DNA of 64,000 nucleotides. Origin: Myxococcus xanthus (GTDB lineage: Bacteria > Myxococcota > Myxococcia > Myxococcales > Myxococcaceae). The translations under genes were made by a program, and so were the position numbers. Under the pieces are notes generated by a model. That model was given only the letters and a program-made list of their open reading frames with translations, did not search any database and had not been told where the DNA came from. The DNA lies in contig NZ_FNOH01000013.1 of NCBI RefSeq assembly GCF_900106535.1, positions 62,001-126,000 of the forward strand. The letters are read 5' to 3'. Positions 42,532 to 53,555 of this stretch are shown here, piece by piece. Numbering within the stretch: the stretch's first letter is position 1; every line of letters starts with the position of its first letter.

Positions 42532-45500
42532 ATGTCCTCCTTTCGCATGACGTCCAAGCTGCTTGGCGCGCTGCTGTTGTCCGCGAGCACGCTTCACGCG
42601 GCACCCTCCTGGGCCGCCGCGCCCGCCTCCACGCCCGTCGCCGTGCCCAACGGGAACTTCGAGATTGCGGGCGGCTCCGGCTCGCTCCCCGCCTTCTGGA
42701 AGTCCCGAGGGCAGGGGAAGGCATCCGGCAGCGCCGCGGCGAAGGTGGAGGGCACTCGCGGCCTGGCCATCGAGAACCCGGTGGGCGGCGCCGAGACAAC
42801 GGTGGAATCCGAGGCGATGAAGCTCCAGGTGGGCCAGCTCTATCGGCTCAGCGCCTGGGTGCGCACGCGAGGCGTCCAGACGGACCCGCAGGCGCGCTAC
42901 CCCACGGCGCATGGCGCCTGCCTGTCGATGAAGAGCTTCCCCTTCACCAACTGCTCACCCGCGCCCGCAGCGGAAGCGGGAGGCCGCGCGTCGGTGCTCT
43001 TCTTCGCCACCCAGTCCTCGGACCGGGTGCAGCTCCACCTGGGCCGCAACGGCAAGGCCACGGGCACCGCCTGGTTCGACGACGTCCGCATCGAGAAGGT
43101 GGACGACATCACCGCCTACATTCCGCTGGAGTCGGTGCGCTGGGCCGGCAAGGGCTTCCGCTATGACGAGGGCGGGTGGATCTACGTCCACATCGAGGGC
43201 GAGCCCTACGAGCGGGGCCACCAGTTCGGCCAGCTGGTGCCGCAGGAAATCGTCCGCTACATGGAGAAGCTCGGCATCGAGAAGGACAGGACGGACGCCT
43301 CCAAGGGGTGGAACCACCAGCGGCTGCTCGCGGACGCGCTCTTCCTGCGCAAGTACGACGCGGAGTTCCTGGAGGAGATGAAGGGCATCGCGGACGGCGC
43401 CAACAAGGCGGGCGCGAAGTTCAAGGACCGCGAGCTGGACCTGCTGGACATCGTCACGCTCAACTCCGCCGTGGACGCGGGGCAGCTCGCCGAGGCGAAC
43501 CGGGCCACGGGCACGCCGCTCACCGGCCGCACCTTCCTCAAGGCGGAAGAGGACGCGGAGCGGGCGGGGAAGGGGGACCACTGCTCCTCCTTCGTGGCCA
43601 CCAAATCCGCCACCCCGGATGGCCGCGCCATCATGGGACAGATTTTCATGTGGGGCGGCTACACGGGCGTGCACTGGGACGTGGTGCTGGACGTGAAGCC
43701 CACCAAGGGCCACCGCTTCGTGATGCAGACCTTCCCGGGTGGCATTCACAGCGGCTCGGACTGGTACGTCAATGCCGCCGGCATCGTCATTGGCGAGACG
43801 ACGGTGGGGCAGTCGCCGTTCGACATGAATGGCACGCCCCAGAGCAACCGCATCCGCAAGGCCGCGCAGTACGCGTCGTCCATCGACGACGTCGCCCGCA
43901 TCATGAAGGACGGCAACAACGGCCTCTACACCAACGACTGGACGTTGGCGGACACGAAGACGGATGAGGGCGCGTGCCTGCTGCTGGGGACGAAGAAGAC
44001 GCGCCTGTGGCGCACCGGCGGCAAGGGGCAGGCCGGGGACACGCCGGGCAATCTCAAGGACTTCATCTGGGCCAACAACAACAACCGGGATTTGGAGGTG
44101 CGCAAGGAGTACGTGCCCAACCCGGACAACGCTCCGGTGGACCTGTCCTTCAACACCTGGAACCGCGACATCGCCTTCTGGGAGTACTACGCAAAGTACG
44201 GCAAGAAGGGCTTCGACCTGGACACCGCCATCCGGATGATGGCCTCCAGCCCCATCAACCGGCCCCACGCGTGTGATGGCAAGGTCACCACGTCGGAGAT
44301 GGCCCAGAAGCTGATGTTCCTGGCCCACTACGGCAAGACGACGCTGCGCGAGAAGATGGTGGGCGGCCGGTGGATTCCCGACCTGCCTGGCGCCACGCCG
44401 CACCTGTCGTTGGGCTACACGGCCTTCAGCCCCGTCTTCGTCGCGGAGAAGCTGGGGGCCGCGCGCAAGGGGTGGACGCCTCCCACGGAGCCGGCCGCGC
44501 TGAAGCGCGACGTGTCGAAGGTGAAGGACGCGCTCGTCTTCGGCAGGCCCCTGCTGTGGGCCAACACCATGTTCCCGGCGACGGACGGAGAGAACTGGCT
44601 GGTCAGCGGCACCGCCGCGTATTGGAAGCTGCTCAAGGACCTGCCGGCGGACGGAGACTCGTCCGACAAGGCCTTCGAGTACCAGCGCAACGCCCTGGCC
44701 GACCTCAACGCGCGCTACCTCTTCACCACCTCGCGCGAGGCGGACGTGGTGCCAGCCTCCGCGAAGACGGACTACGGCCGCTACGGCGCCTACATGCTGC
44801 CGCGCATCAAGGGCACCTTCCTGCTGCACCAGCTCCGGTTGCTGCTGGGCAACGCCCACTTCTCCAAGGCGATGAACGCCCTGCATGGCCGCTACGCCAA
44901 CAAGAACGTCACCACCGCGGACTTCAAGCGCGCGGTGCTGGAGGCCACCGGCAGGGACGTGGGCCTCTTCGTGTCGCAGTGGGTGGAGCAGACCGGACTG
45001 CCGCAGCCGCGCATCCGCACCAGCGCCGCGCAGGTGAAGGACGGCTACGAGGTGACGCTGAAGGTGGAGCAGCCCGGCTCGCGCCCCTGGCACTTCGTTG
45101 CGATGGTGGAGGTGCGCACCGCGAAGGGCGCCACGCTGGAGCGCGTGGAGGTGAAGGGCCTCAACGAGACGTTCACCTTCCGCACGGCGGAGCCACCCGT
45201 CCGCGTGGTGTTCAACGCCGGCAATGACATCCCGGTGCCGCGGGAGCAGCACCAGACGCTGTCGAACCAGCTCGACGCCTGGGAGAAGCTGCTCCTGGTG
45301 CACGGCACGGCGCGCCAGACGGAGTCCATGCGCACGCTGGCGCTGGGCTACCGGGAGGTGCTGGCCGACGCGTTCGTGGAGTACCTGATGCCCATCAAGC
45401 CGGACGCCGAGGTGACGGACGCGGAGCTGGCGGACCGGGACCTGGTGCTCTTCGGCGGCGCGGAGGACAACGCGCTGCTGGCGCGGCTGGCGACCGAGAA

Positions 45501-45843
45501 GAAGCTCCCCGTGGAGCTGGGGCGGCGCTACTTCCGCTGGCAGGGCAAGACGTACGGCCGCCCGGATGATGGCCTGGCCGTCGCGCTGCCGAATCCGTGG
45601 AACCCGAAGCGGTCGATGTACCTGTTCGTGTCCAACAGTGGACTTCAGCTCTGGCACATGACGCGCGCCTACCAGCGCGGCCTGCCGGGCTGGGCCCTGT
45701 ACCGGGGCGCCGAGGTGAGCGCCAAGGGCTTCCACGACGTGGACGCGCTGGCCCAGGACGTCGCGGTGACGCCCGCCGCCCCGCCCGCCGCGCCAGCGCC
45801 CACGCCTGTACCGGCGCCGGTGCTGGGCCAGCCGCAGCGCTAG
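42532..45843 (+). CDS. Large secreted C45-type autoproteolytic hydrolase with extra domains
   Basis: 1103 aa. A signal peptide (LLGALLLSASTLHAAPSWA) is followed by a carbohydrate-binding-like beta domain at ~35-185 (NGNFEIAGGSGSLPAFWKS to AWFDDVRIEKVDD). Residues ~200-640 match the C45/phospholipase-B-like Ntn-hydrolases: YIHIEG-type start, GIADGANKAGAKF, and the processing site GDHCSSFVAT with Cys351 as likely nucleophile. The next ~250 residues (AYMLPRIKGTFLLHQLRLLL and VLEATGRDVGLFVSQWVEQT) resemble the C-terminal half of M1 aminopeptidases. A Pro/Ala tail ends it. The substrate, an amide or lipid, is unknown. Confidence 0.75.
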   Translation: MSSFRMTSKLLGALLLSASTLHAAPSWAAAPASTPVAVPNGNFEIAGGSGSLPAFWKSRGQGKASGSAAAKVEGTRGLAIENPVGGAETTVESEAMKLQVGQLYRLSAWVRTRGVQTDPQARYPTAHGACLSMKSFPFTNCSPAPAAEAGGRASVLFFATQSSDRVQLHLGRNGKATGTAWFDDVRIEKVDDITAYIPLESVRWAGKGFRYDEGGWIYVHIEGEPYERGHQFGQLVPQEIVRYMEKLGIEKDRTDASKGWNHQRLLADALFLRKYDAEFLEEMKGIADGANKAGAKFKDRELDLLDIVTLNSAVDAGQLAEANRATGTPLTGRTFLKAEEDAERAGKGDHCSSFVATKSATPDGRAIMGQIFMWGGYTGVHWDVVLDVKPTKGHRFVMQTFPGGIHSGSDWYVNAAGIVIGETTVGQSPFDMNGTPQSNRIRKAAQYASSIDDVARIMKDGNNGLYTNDWTLADTKTDEGACLLLGTKKTRLWRTGGKGQAGDTPGNLKDFIWANNNNRDLEVRKEYVPNPDNAPVDLSFNTWNRDIAFWEYYAKYGKKGFDLDTAIRMMASSPINRPHACDGKVTTSEMAQKLMFLAHYGKTTLREKMVGGRWIPDLPGATPHLSLGYTAFSPVFVAEKLGAARKGWTPPTEPAALKRDVSKVKDALVFGRPLLWANTMFPATDGENWLVSGTAAYWKLLKDLPADGDSSDKAFEYQRNALADLNARYLFTTSREADVVPASAKTDYGRYGAYMLPRIKGTFLLHQLRLLLGNAHFSKAMNALHGRYANKNVTTADFKRAVLEATGRDVGLFVSQWVEQTGLPQPRIRTSAAQVKDGYEVTLKVEQPGSRPWHFVAMVEVRTAKGATLERVEVKGLNETFTFRTAEPPVRVVFNAGNDIPVPREQHQTLSNQLDAWEKLLLVHGTARQTESMRTLALGYREVLADAFVEYLMPIKPDAEVTDAELADRDLVLFGGAEDNALLARLATEKKLPVELGRRYFRWQGKTYGRPDDGLAVALPNPWNPKRSMYLFVSNSGLQLWHMTRAYQRGLPGWALYRGAEVSAKGFHDVDALAQDVAVTPAAPPAAPAPTPVPAPVLGQPQR

Positions 45844-45857
45844 CGCACGCTGCGAGG

Positions 45858-45891
45858 GGGCCCCACCGCGCGAAAGGTGCGGGTGGGGCCC
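45858..45891 (+). terminator. Terminator-like hairpin after the C45 hydrolase gene
   Basis: GGGCCCCACC (45858-45867) pairs perfectly with GGTGGGGCCC (45882-45891), 15 bases after the stop codon. GC-rich with no T-tract. The placement before the next start supports termination. Confidence 0.55.
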
Positions 45892-46001
45892 GCTCCATGG
45901 AATAGGGGACGGGCCCGGGTGTTTTTCCTGCCTGCCCGGAGGGACGACGACCCTCCGCGTCTGGCAGCATTCGCCGCCCCTCATTTCCTCACGGAGCCGC
46001 A

Positions 46002-48113
46002 TTGAGCCCCCTGAAGACCTTCTCCCGCCGTGCCTGGACCCGCAGCGCCTTGGGCACCCTGCTCCTCACCGGCTGTGCCACCACGCAGCAGCCGACCCCC
46101 TCCGATGACGCGCCTGCTTCGGCCGTGCCCGCCGTCCAGGCCGCTTCCACGGAAGCCGTGCGTTCGCTGGGCGTGGAGCTGAAGCACCTGGACCGCGATG
46201 TCCGGCCGCAGGACGACTTCTACGCCTTCGTCAACGGCAACTGGCTGAAGACGACGTCCATCCCCGCGGACCGCGCGCGCTACGGCACCTTCATCGAGCT
46301 GGCGGACAAGGCCGAGCTGGCCATGCGCGCCATCATCGAGGAGTCCGCCGCGGCGAAGGAGCGCCACCCCGGCTCCACCGCGCAGAAGGTGGGTGACCTC
46401 TACAACAGCTTCATGGACACCCAGCACATCGAGTCGCTGGGCCTGAAGCCGGTGAGCGACGAACTGGAGCGCGTGAAGGCCGTGAAGCGCTCGGACGCGC
46501 TGCCGGAGCTGTTCGCGACGCTGCTGCGCGAAGGCGTGCCGGTGCCGTTCGGCATCTTCGTGGGCCAGGACCAGAAGCAGGCCACGCGGTACACCGTCTA
46601 CGCCACGCAGTTGGGCCTGGGCCTTCCGGACCGGGACTACTACACCAAGCAGGAGCCGCGCTTCGTCGAGGTCCGCGCCGCGTACGTGGCCTACATCGAG
46701 AAGCTGCTCACGCTGGCCGGTGAGAAGAACGCGAAGAAGGCCGCCCAGGACGTGATGGCGTTCGAGACGGCGCTGGCCGCGAAGCAGTGGGACCGGGCAC
46801 GCAACCGCGACCGCGAGAAGACGTACAACCCCAAGACGGTCGCGGAGCTGGACGCGCTGACCCCGGGCTTCTCCTGGGGCCGCTTCCTCAAGGCGTCCGG
46901 TGCGGAGGCCACGCCCTCCGTCATCGTCCGTCAGCCGGACTACCTGGAGTCCCTGGGCGGGTTGCTGAAGTCCACGCCGCTGCCGGTCATCAAGCAGTAC
47001 CTGGCGCTGAAGGTGCTGGACACCCGCGCGCCGCTGCTCAGCAGCGCCTTCGAGCAGGCGCACTTCGAGTTCCGCGGCAAGACGCTCCAGGGCTTGGAGG
47101 AGAACCGCCCGCGTTGGAAGCGCGGCGTGGCCCAGGTGAACGAGGTCGTCGGCGAGGCCGTGGGCCAGCTCTACGTGGAGCGCCACTTCAGCCCCGACTC
47201 CAAGAAGCGCATGCAGGAGCTGGTGGCCAACCTGCGTGAGGCCTTCCGCAAGGGCATCGACGGACTGGACTGGATGAGCCCCGCCACCAAGGCGCAGGCC
47301 CAGGCCAAGCTGGAGAAGTTCGGCGTGAAGATTGGCTACCCGGACAAGTGGCGGGATTACTCGTCGTTGGACATCGTCGCCGGTGATCTGGTGGGCAACG
47401 TCCGCCGGGGCGAGCTGTTCGATCACCAGCGCGCGGTGGGCAAGCTGGGCAAGCCCATCGACCGCGAGGAGTGGGGCATGACGCCGCAGACGGTGAATGC
47501 CTACTACAGCTCCACGATGAACGAGATTGTCTTCCCGGCCGCCATCCTCCAGCCGCCGTTCTTCAATCCGGAGGCGGACGACGCGACGAACTACGGCGCC
47601 ATCGGCGGCGTCATCGGCCACGAGTTCAGCCACGGCTTCGACGACCAGGGCAGCCGCTCCGACGGCGACGGCAACCTGCGTGACTGGTGGACGCCCGAGG
47701 ACAAGTCGGGCTTCGAGCAGCGCACCAACATGCTGGTGAATCAGTACAACGGCTTCAGCCCGCTGGATGCCATGAACGTCAACGGCAAGCTCACGCTGGG
47801 CGAGAACATCGGCGACCTGAGCGGCCTCACCGTGGCGTACCAGGCCTACAAGCTGTCCACCCAGGGCAAGATGCCGCCCGTCATCGACGGCTTCTCCGGC
47901 GACCAGCGCTTCTTCCTGGGCTGGGGGCAGATCTGGCGTGGCGTGTACCGGGACGATGCCATGCGGCAGATGCTGCTGACCGACCCCCACTCGCCGCCGC
48001 AGTACCGCGTCAACGGCGTGGTGCGGAACATGCCGGAGTTCTACGAGGCCTTCGGCGTGAAGCAGGGGGACGCCAACTGGCTGCCGCCCGAGCAGCGCGT
48101 CAAGATCTGGTAG
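46002..48113 (+). CDS. M13-family (neprilysin/PepO-like) zinc metallopeptidase lipoprotein
   Basis: 703 aa starting at a TTG with GGAG seven bases upstream. The signal ends at LLTGC. The N-terminal M13 domain begins RPQDDFYAFVNGNWLK. The zinc site is GGVIGHEFSHGFDDQGSRSD (His540 and His544), and the third ligand lies in LTLGENIGDLSGLTVAY. VNAYYSSTMNEIVFPAAILQ is the usual substrate-cleft motif. It cleaves oligopeptides. Lipidation places it on a membrane facing the periplasm or outside. It follows the C45 gene and may share a digestion role. Confidence 0.93.
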   Translation: MSPLKTFSRRAWTRSALGTLLLTGCATTQQPTPSDDAPASAVPAVQAASTEAVRSLGVELKHLDRDVRPQDDFYAFVNGNWLKTTSIPADRARYGTFIELADKAELAMRAIIEESAAAKERHPGSTAQKVGDLYNSFMDTQHIESLGLKPVSDELERVKAVKRSDALPELFATLLREGVPVPFGIFVGQDQKQATRYTVYATQLGLGLPDRDYYTKQEPRFVEVRAAYVAYIEKLLTLAGEKNAKKAAQDVMAFETALAAKQWDRARNRDREKTYNPKTVAELDALTPGFSWGRFLKASGAEATPSVIVRQPDYLESLGGLLKSTPLPVIKQYLALKVLDTRAPLLSSAFEQAHFEFRGKTLQGLEENRPRWKRGVAQVNEVVGEAVGQLYVERHFSPDSKKRMQELVANLREAFRKGIDGLDWMSPATKAQAQAKLEKFGVKIGYPDKWRDYSSLDIVAGDLVGNVRRGELFDHQRAVGKLGKPIDREEWGMTPQTVNAYYSSTMNEIVFPAAILQPPFFNPEADDATNYGAIGGVIGHEFSHGFDDQGSRSDGDGNLRDWWTPEDKSGFEQRTNMLVNQYNGFSPLDAMNVNGKLTLGENIGDLSGLTVAYQAYKLSTQGKMPPVIDGFSGDQRFFLGWGQIWRGVYRDDAMRQMLLTDPHSPPQYRVNGVVRNMPEFYEAFGVKQGDANWLPPEQRVKIW

Positions 48114-48165
48114 CCCCGCGGTACGGGCCGGTGGACAGCGGCCACGGGCTGTCTAGGCTGGAGGC

Positions 48166-48390
48166 GTGAACGCTCTCGCCGTCCGGCTCGTCTGTGGCCT
48201 GCTGTTCTCCGTGTTGGTGTTGGGGGCCATCGTGAAGCCCCCTGACAACTTCAGTCAGGGGCTGGGAATGCTGCTCCCTGCCACCATGCTGTTGGGCGTG
48301 GCCCTCAGGGGGCCACGGCGCTCCATCATCCCGAAGCGCCGCGCCTCCGCCACGGCGGCTCCCAAGGTCGGGGAGCCGCCTCGTCCCTGA
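48166..48390 (+). CDS. Small membrane protein
   Basis: 74 aa from a GTG with GGAGG upstream (GGCTGGAGGC). Two hydrophobic segments (VRLVCGLLFSVLVLGAIV and GLGMLLPATMLLGVALRG) with a short KPPDNFSQ loop, then a basic/Pro tail. No family recognised. It converges with fumarase. Confidence 0.6.
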   Translation: MNALAVRLVCGLLFSVLVLGAIVKPPDNFSQGLGMLLPATMLLGVALRGPRRSIIPKRRASATAAPKVGEPPRP

Positions 48391-48414
48391 GCGTCAGGGG
48401 CGGGTGGCTCCCGT

Positions 48415-50052
<1,638 letters not shown>

Positions 50053-50263
50053 ACCCGTAGGCGTAGCGCTGATGCGGCCCTCGTGGGTAGCTGGAACTCG
50101 CGGCGCGAGAAAACCTCCCAGCATGGGAGCTACAAGTCCCTTCACTCCAGATACAGCCTGATACATGGACAGGGGAGGGAAGGTGGCCGAGGGTTGGCTG
50201 GTCGTCAGCCTGGGTGGCGGACAACTCGCGGAGCCGCCAGGTTGTGCGATGCTGTGAGCCCCC

Positions 50264-51613
50264 GTGGCCGCCATCTCCGTTCAAGTTCCCCTTCTGGTTT
50301 TCATGGCCCTGCTCGCCACCTCCGCGCGTGCGGCGGAGCCGTCCGCCGTGGAGCAGCGGGCGCGCGAGGACCTGGACCGTCAGCTCCAGGAGATGGTGAA
50401 GACGCCGCCGCCGGAGATCGTCATCTCCTTCGAGGGCCTTCCCGGAGCGGGCACGTCGCGCGGCTACAAGCTGGTGGAGGCGGACTTCCTCGTCAACGGC
50501 CAGCCCCTGGCCATCCCCGGCCTGGACAAGCTCAACGGCCCTGGGCTGCACCGGCTCGCGGTGCTCACGGTGGAGGAGGGCTCCTACACGCTCGTCTCGC
50601 ACGTCACCTACGCCAACGAATCCTGGAACCTCTTCAGCGAGGAGAGCGGCTTCCTCTGGAAGCTGACGGCGTCGGTGACGGTGCAGGTGCAGCGTGGCCT
50701 GCGGGCGCGGGTGCGGGTGCTGCCCGCCATCAACCCCACCGCGCCGGACCCCCGGCTGAAGCTGAAGCTGTCCCATGACGTGAAGGCGGAGATGACGGCC
50801 GCCATGGCGGACGTGGCCATTCCCGACGTGCCGGATGCGGGTGCGCCCGTGGCCGCGGTGGCGCAGGCTCCCGCGAAGCCGACCCCGCCCCCCGTGACGG
50901 CCCCCATCTCGCCGACGCCGCCCGTTGCCACGCCCGTGAAGACGGTGGAGGCGCCAGAGCAAGGGCCGGTGGCTCCCGCGAAGCTGCTGCTGAAGGTGCT
51001 CGCGGGGAAGCGGCCCGCCGCGGCCACCGTGTACGTGAAGTCCGCCACCGGGGCGCCGCAGCGGGTGATGGTGGACCGCAAGGCGCGCAAGCCGGTGGAG
51101 GTCATGTTGCCGCCCGGGGAGTACCGGCTGGACGTCCTGTCCCAGGGCTACCTGGCGCAGACGCGAAAGGTGACGCTCTCCCGGGAGGCGGTGCCCACGG
51201 TGTCCTTCACCCTGGCGAAGGCGCCGGTGTCGAAGTCCCAGAAGGTCCGCCTGAAGAAGGAGGTCGTGGAGCTGCCGCGCATGCCGCGCTTCGCGGAGAA
51301 GCAGGCCGCGCCACGCAACGGAACGACCGCGGGACTGGCCCTGCTGATGGACATGTTCGTGCGGGACGAGAAGCTCCGGCTCCGCATTGAAGGCCACACC
51401 GACAACCGCGAACGCCCCGCGGCGGCCGCCCGCAAGACGCTGTCCGAAGCCCGCGCCGCAGCCGTGGCCAAGGCCCTGGTCGACGCGGGACTGGACGCGT
51501 CGCGCATCGAAACCGTGGGCCTGGGCGACACGCGGCCCAAGGCGCCGAACCTGCTGCCTCGCGGGCGCGAGCTGAACCGCCGCGTGGAGTTCGTGCTGGT
51601 GCGCAAGGAGTAG
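50264..51613 (+). CDS. OmpA-like C-terminal domain protein
   Basis: 449 aa from a GTG. A signal peptide ([17 protein letters not shown]) precedes an N-terminal beta domain at ~45-170 ([20 protein letters not shown]), a Pro/Ala linker near 195-235, a PEGA-like domain at ~240-320 ([20 protein letters not shown]), and the OmpA domain at ~335-449 ([36 protein letters not shown] and [12 protein letters not shown]). The TD and the RR pair bind peptidoglycan. It probably tethers an envelope component to the wall. Confidence 0.88.
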   Translation: MAAISVQVPLLVFMALLATSARAAEPSAVEQRAREDLDRQLQEMVKTPPPEIVISFEGLPGAGTSRGYKLVEADFLVNGQPLAIPGLDKLNGPGLHRLAVLTVEEGSYTLVSHVTYANESWNLFSEESGFLWKLTASVTVQVQRGLRARVRVLPAINPTAPDPRLKLKLSHDVKAEMTAAMADVAIPDVPDAGAPVAAVAQAPAKPTPPPVTAPISPTPPVATPVKTVEAPEQGPVAPAKLLLKVLAGKRPAAATVYVKSATGAPQRVMVDRKARKPVEVMLPPGEYRLDVLSQGYLAQTRKVTLSREAVPTVSFTLAKAPVSKSQKVRLKKEVVELPRMPRFAEKQAAPRNGTTAGLALLMDMFVRDEKLRLRIEGHTDNRERPAAAARKTLSEARAAAVAKALVDAGLDASRIETVGLGDTRPKAPNLLPRGRELNRRVEFVLVRKE

Positions 51614-51692
51614 GGGGCTGAATAGAACCACGGTGCATGCGTCTGTCCTCATGAACACGACGGCGGGCCCTGAGCTCACGAGGACGCACCCC

Positions 51693-52265
51693 ATGAACCG
51701 CATCGCATCCGCGCTGGTCGCAGCCCTTCTCCTCACTGGCAGTGCGCAGGCCCAGGGTTACGGTCCCCGTCCCACGCGCGTGGAGCGGAGCGAGCTGCGC
51801 GATGACCGCCGCGACCTGGAGGACCTGCGGAACCTGCTGGCCCGCTTCGACGCCGCGTGGAGCAGCCGGAGCGAACGGCAGATGGCGAACGTGGAGGTCA
51901 GTCTGCGCAAGCTCCTTCGTGCCGAACTGGCGGAGAGCGAGCGGGAGCTGTCCAAGGACAGGGCGCAGTCGCGGCGGACCCGGCGGGATGCGCGCGTGGC
52001 CCAGTGGGGCGGCCCCCGGGCAGCCATGTGGGGCCGTGCCTCCGCGGCCGAAGCCCGGAACGACCTGCGCGCCGAGCACGCCGCGCTGCGGACCCGGAAG
52101 GCCATCGCCCGCGAGCTCGACGAAATCGAGGGACTGCGGCAGCCCGGGGCCTTGAACTACAAGCGCACGCTCATCCTGGAGCTCATCCAGGTGGCGGAGC
52201 GGGAACTGAACCAGACCCGGCGGGAAGTCCGTGACGACCGGCGTACCCCCGGCCGGCGCCATTGA
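51693..52265 (+). CDS. Secreted coiled-coil protein
   Basis: 190 aa. Signal peptide ASALVAALLLTGSAQAQ, then a highly charged helical region from ~28 to 185 (LRDDRRDLEDLRNLLARFDA, LRKLLRAELAESERELSKDR, ERELNQTRREVRDDRR). No catalytic motif. Probably periplasmic. The ATG has GAGGACGCACCCC upstream. Family unknown. Confidence 0.7.
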   Translation: MNRIASALVAALLLTGSAQAQGYGPRPTRVERSELRDDRRDLEDLRNLLARFDAAWSSRSERQMANVEVSLRKLLRAELAESERELSKDRAQSRRTRRDARVAQWGGPRAAMWGRASAAEARNDLRAEHAALRTRKAIARELDEIEGLRQPGALNYKRTLILELIQVAERELNQTRREVRDDRRTPGRRH

Positions 52266-52307
52266 GCGCCCGCCGCGAGGCCCCGGCCGCCAGGTCCGGC
52301 GGCGGGG

Positions 52308-53135
52308 CTACTCCGCCTTCTTTGGCGCGGTGGCGGAGCCCACCACGCGGTGCACCGGGTACAGCGCACCCGTGGTGATGGCGCCGGCGAGGAACTGCCA
52401 GCTGCAGAAGCCGTCATTCCAGCAGGTACACGGCGAGCGTGCCGGCGCGCTGGGCCGTGGGCACGTAGAGCGTCCCCGCGGGGAACTCGCGTGTGGTGCG
52501 CTCCGGGGCCACCGTGAGGACCGTCTCGAAGCGCACCGGCTTGGGCTTCTGAGCGCCTCCACGTCGGGAGACTTGCCCCGCGCGATGATGTCCGCCTGCG
52601 TCTCGTCGGTGATGGCGCGGTAGGCGGCGGCGGTCGGGCCGCGTCGCGGAAGAGCTCCAGCAGCCACGCGCGCATCACCGCGCAGCGGCGCGGGAAGTCG
52701 ATGTAGCTGTACGTCTCCAGCAGCACGTCCAGCCGGCCGAGCAGGCCCCGGTAGTGGCTGCCAAAGCGCGGCAGCGCCGGGTACGTGTGCCAGCCCGAGC
52801 GCGGGTCGCCTTCGTCCTTGTAGTTGCCGTACCAGAAGCTGTCGAAGCCATGGCGGCCCTGCACGGCCTTGGCGACGCGCTCCAACATGCCCCGGTTGTA
52901 GGCGCGCAGCTTGGAGAAGAGCGGCTCGTTCGAATGGGACGTGTCGAACGTCAGGTCGAAGGCGTGGATGCTGCCGTCCGTGGTGTGGCAGTCGATGAAG
53001 ACATGGGGCCACCAGGTCTGGTGCAGCGCGGCCATGGCGCGCGTCTCCGGGGCTTCCTGCTTCGTGCTGTCGCGGTTGAGGTTCCAGCCTTCGCCCGTGT
53101 CGCCCAGGCGCGTCAAGTCCCGCCGCGCCGCTGGA
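52308..53135 (-). pseudogene. Decayed M14 zinc carboxypeptidase
   Basis: Pieces of an M14 peptidase lie in at least three frames: GWNLNRDSTKQEAPETRAM, HVFIDCHTTDGSIHAFDLTF, and LLETYSYIDFPRRCAVMRAW (the catalytic-Glu region); then AYRAITDETQADIIARGKSP; then VRFETVLTVAPERTTREFPA; then DGFCSWQFLAGAITTGALYP. The N-terminal part with the zinc motif HxxE is gone. Multiple frameshifts and the missing start mark it as non-functional. It resembles predatory secreted carboxypeptidases. Confidence 0.8.
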
Positions 53136-53142
53136 AAAGAGT

Positions 53143-53175
53143 GAGCCCGAGCAGGGTGTCCTCCTGCCCGGGCTC
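53143..53175 (-). terminator. Rho-independent terminator on the minus strand
   Basis: GAGCCCG-A-GCAGG (53143-53155) pairs with CCTGC-C-CGGGCTC (53163-53175), 12 pairs and one A-C mismatch, loop 7. On the minus strand it is followed by ACTCTTTTCC, a short U-run. It would stop transcripts leaving the tRNA-like region or the DUF gene upstream. Confidence 0.6.
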
Positions 53176-53188
53176 GGGTTGCTGCCAT

Positions 53189-53326
53189 GGATGAGACCCG
53201 CACGTTTAAGTTCCTGCCTGCGGTTGAGACCTCGGGTCCTGCGATTGAACGACCGCCGCGCAAGGGGAAATGGAGCGGCGGGCTGGAATTGCACCAGCAT
53301 CACGAGGGAGGGGGCGGGAACGGTTG
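53189..53326 (+). CDS. Weak small ORF candidate
   Basis: A 45-codon plus-strand frame giving MDETRTFKFLPAVETSG to a Gly/His-rich end (HQHHEGGGGNG). It has no good ribosome-binding sequence and lower third-position GC than neighbours, and it overlaps the tRNA-like fold on the other strand. Listed only for completeness. Confidence 0.12.
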
Positions 53327-53435
53327 ATCGGGCCTGCGACAGCGAATGCTGAGTCTGGAGTGAGAATTTGAGTTTGGGGTGCTTCGCGCGCTCGTGATGC
53401 CGCCTGCCTCTACCGTGATTGGGCTACCCCGCCGC
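53271..53435 (-). ncRNA. tRNA-like structured sequence closed by a 10-bp helix
   Basis: Read on the minus strand: acceptor GCGGCGG (53435-53429) pairs with CCGCCGC (53281-53275), followed by T and an encoded CCA (53273-53271). A T-arm GCTGG-TGCAATT-CCAGC (53298-53282) has perfect stems but an off-consensus loop. A D-arm-like GCC/GGC with GGTAGA lies near 53420-53405. In place of the anticodon arm, GCATCACGAG (53400-53391) pairs exactly with CTCGTGATGC (53306-53297) around ~84 bases. It could be a decayed tRNA with an insertion or a novel RNA. Confidence 0.4.
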
Positions 53436-53473
53436 AGGTGGTGCTGAATGGCGGGGGCAGGGCTCGAACCTGC
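53427..53473 (-). ncRNA. tRNA T-arm and acceptor pieces in permuted order
   Basis: On the minus strand a perfect-consensus T-arm GCAGG-TTCGAGC-CCTGC (53473-53457) is followed by CCCCGCC (53456-53450) and discriminator A. After a 15-base spacer comes GGCGGGG (53433-53427), the exact complement, then TA and a D-arm-like sequence. In a normal tRNA the order is reversed. Either this is the 3' end of one decayed tRNA followed by the 5' end of another, or a circularly permuted arrangement. Half of an attachment site is also possible. Confidence 0.4.
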
Positions 53474-53555
53474 ACTGGGGGACGGCCGGAGAACGCTCGG
53501 CGTGAGGCTGCTGCTGAGTTTGAGTCTGGACTCCAAAAGGTCTGCGGCCGTGAGT

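Noticed and set aside
42955-46002. 1015-aa minus-strand open frame opposite the C45 hydrolase
   Set aside because: No recognisable domain, composition typical of antisense frames, and the plus strand carries a signal peptide and catalytic motifs.
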